Source: Candidatus Peregrinibacteria bacterium | GTDB taxonomy: Bacteria; Patescibacteriota; Gracilibacteria; UBA1369; JACRIC01 | Assembly: GCA_016235915.1 (NCBI GenBank) | Contig: JACRIC010000049.1 | Coordinates: forward strand, 1-7,940 | DNA: 7,940 bases | Direction of reading: 5' to 3' | Shown here: positions 7,256-7,940 of the stretch, in pieces | How positions within the stretch are numbered: the first letter of the stretch is position 1 | Layout: each line of letters starts with the position of its first letter | The notes under the pieces: model-generated | Told to the model about the DNA's origin: nothing | Database searches by the model: none | What the model saw: only the letters and a program-made list of their open reading frames with translations | Position numbers and translations under genes: made by a program

Positions 7256-7906
7256 ATGATTTCTTTTTCCGCTTCGCTTTCTCATCAAAAAAATCCGGTT
7301 CTCCTTCCTGTTTTTGATAACGATCTTCATGTCCGGTCTCGGATTTTGACTCGCTTTCTTTCGCCGATTCAAAAAAAATCCGTTCGGCAATTCATTCGAC
7401 ATGATGTTTTGCCAAAATCTGGACTTATCCCTCTCTATTGTCGTGATCAGACGGTTTTTGTCTTCGTTCTTGAAAACAAAGAATCCCTGAAAACTTCCGA
7501 TATTCGCCATGCGACATCGACCATCGTCGATTCGCTCAAACGATTTCGAGTCGCAAAACTTTCCGTTCTGCCCGGAAGTCTCACTGGCAATTTTCTTGTG
7601 GCGTTTCGCGAAGAACTGGCGCTTAGCATGTATGAATTTCAGAAAATTACTTCAAAAAAAGACGACGACGCATATCCTCGTTTGAGCGACGTGCATTTTA
7701 TTTCTTTGAAAAATTCCGATGAGAATCGATACCTCTCTTCTGTTTGCGAAGGAGTCAAGCTTACCCGCGATCTTGTCAATATGCCTCCGGACATCGCCAC
7801 GCCGAGTTATGTCCTGAAAATAGCGCAATTGTTGGAGATAGAGAAGCTATCCGTGGTTGGGGCGGTGATAGAAACAAGGCGTTCCAGATTCTCGATGGCA
7901 CGCTGA
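7256..7906 (+). CDS. pepA: N-terminal part of M17 leucyl aminopeptidase (PepA), broken at its 3' end
   Basis: Family M17 enzymes are cytosolic, two-metal aminopeptidases of about 450-500 residues that remove N-terminal residues from peptides. This frame gives 216 residues from ATG 7256 (MISFSASLSHQKNP). Residues 1 to about 150 fit the weakly conserved N-terminal domain, and GVKLTRDLVNMPPDIATPSYV (read in two pieces: GVKLTRDLVN, then MPPDIATPSYV) is the classic start of the catalytic domain. After about residue 192 the similarity stops: the last 25 residues (KLSVVGAVIETRR onward) do not look like PepA, and all metal ligands and catalytic residues are absent. No frame of the remaining bases restores PepA, so this is not a simple one-base slip. 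An upstream GTG at 7211 keeps the frame open but overlaps the promoter-like box and adds no family sequence. The fragment should be inactive as a peptidase. Confidence 0.8.
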   Translation: MISFSASLSHQKNPVLLPVFDNDLHVRSRILTRFLSPIQKKSVRQFIRHDVLPKSGLIPLYCRDQTVFVFVLENKESLKTSDIRHATSTIVDSLKRFRVAKLSVLPGSLTGNFLVAFREELALSMYEFQKITSKKDDDAYPRLSDVHFISLKNSDENRYLSSVCEGVKLTRDLVNMPPDIATPSYVLKIAQLLEIEKLSVVGAVIETRRSRFSMAR

Positions 7907-7940
7907 AAGTGAAGCTGGAGGCAGAGCTGAAGGTCAAAGG
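7831..7940 (+). other. Sequence unrelated to pepA, open in a different frame up to the window end
   Basis: From about 7831 the frame beginning GTT GGA GAT reads VGDREAIRGWGGDRNKAF, then QILDGTLKVKLEAELKVK, with no stop to the edge. It looks more protein-like (alternating Lys/Glu and hydrophobic residues) than the pepA frame, which ends at TGA 7904-7906. G and C counts also change: 41 G and 17 C in these 110 bases, against 24 G and 30 C in the preceding 110. The family is not recognised. It could be the join to another locus or an assembly artefact at a contig end. Confidence 0.5.

Noticed and set aside
7831..7940. A simple frameshift in pepA that would restore the gene
   Set aside because: None of the three forward frames after 7831 reads like the M17 catalytic domain, so a one-base error does not explain the break.
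1..7940. CRISPR arrays, tRNA or rRNA genes, transposase genes, prophage genes
   Set aside because: No regularly spaced repeats, cloverleaf sequences, rRNA-like stretches, transposase motifs or phage structural genes were seen on either strand by eye.

Overview
The window looks like a compact bacterial genome fragment, most plausibly from Patescibacteria (CPR) or a similarly streamlined lineage. This is inferred from very tight gene packing, short and fused proteins, AT-rich intergenic stretches, and a thrombospondin type 3 repeat on a membrane-anchored protein. No marker gene fixes the taxon. TGA is used as a normal stop at the ends of sufC and sufD, so the glycine-UGA code of Gracilibacteria/Absconditabacteria is not supported. 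The window begins inside sufS, and the far right end looks like a junction to unrelated sequence.

Left half (1-3879, minus strand): a suf iron-sulfur cluster assembly operon, read right to left as rrf2-sufC fusion, sufB, a short sufD, and sufS (cut by the window edge). The first gene is the most unusual. One 410-residue protein carries an Rrf2/IscR-type winged-helix domain with three cysteines, followed by a complete 248-residue SufC ATPase. A good sigma-70-like promoter (TTGACG, 17 bp, TAGGAT) lies upstream. A 23-bp imperfect palindrome with an ACTAAATTAGT core, like known IscR/Rrf2 sites, lies between the promoter and the start codon and overlaps that codon. The likely logic is autoregulation: the cluster-building ATPase carries its own cluster-sensing repressor domain.

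Middle (3973-6297, plus strand, divergent from suf): a 774-residue exported or membrane-anchored protein with an N-terminal hydrophobic segment, a TSP3-type calcium-binding repeat, a large aromatic-rich region of unrecognised family, a second calcium-loop motif and a beta-rich CARDB-like tail. Its TATAAT box overlaps the first possible ATG, hinting at a leaderless start at the second ATG (3982).

Right part: a minus-strand EamA/DMT-family 10-helix transporter (6306-7190) converges on the surface protein gene with only 8 bp between stops. Divergent from it is the N-terminal part of an M17 leucyl aminopeptidase (pepA, from 7256). Its homology stops after the conserved NMPPDIATPSY stretch. From about 7831 the base skew flips and a different reading frame looks coding up to the window end, so pepA is broken by a real rearrangement or by an assembly junction.
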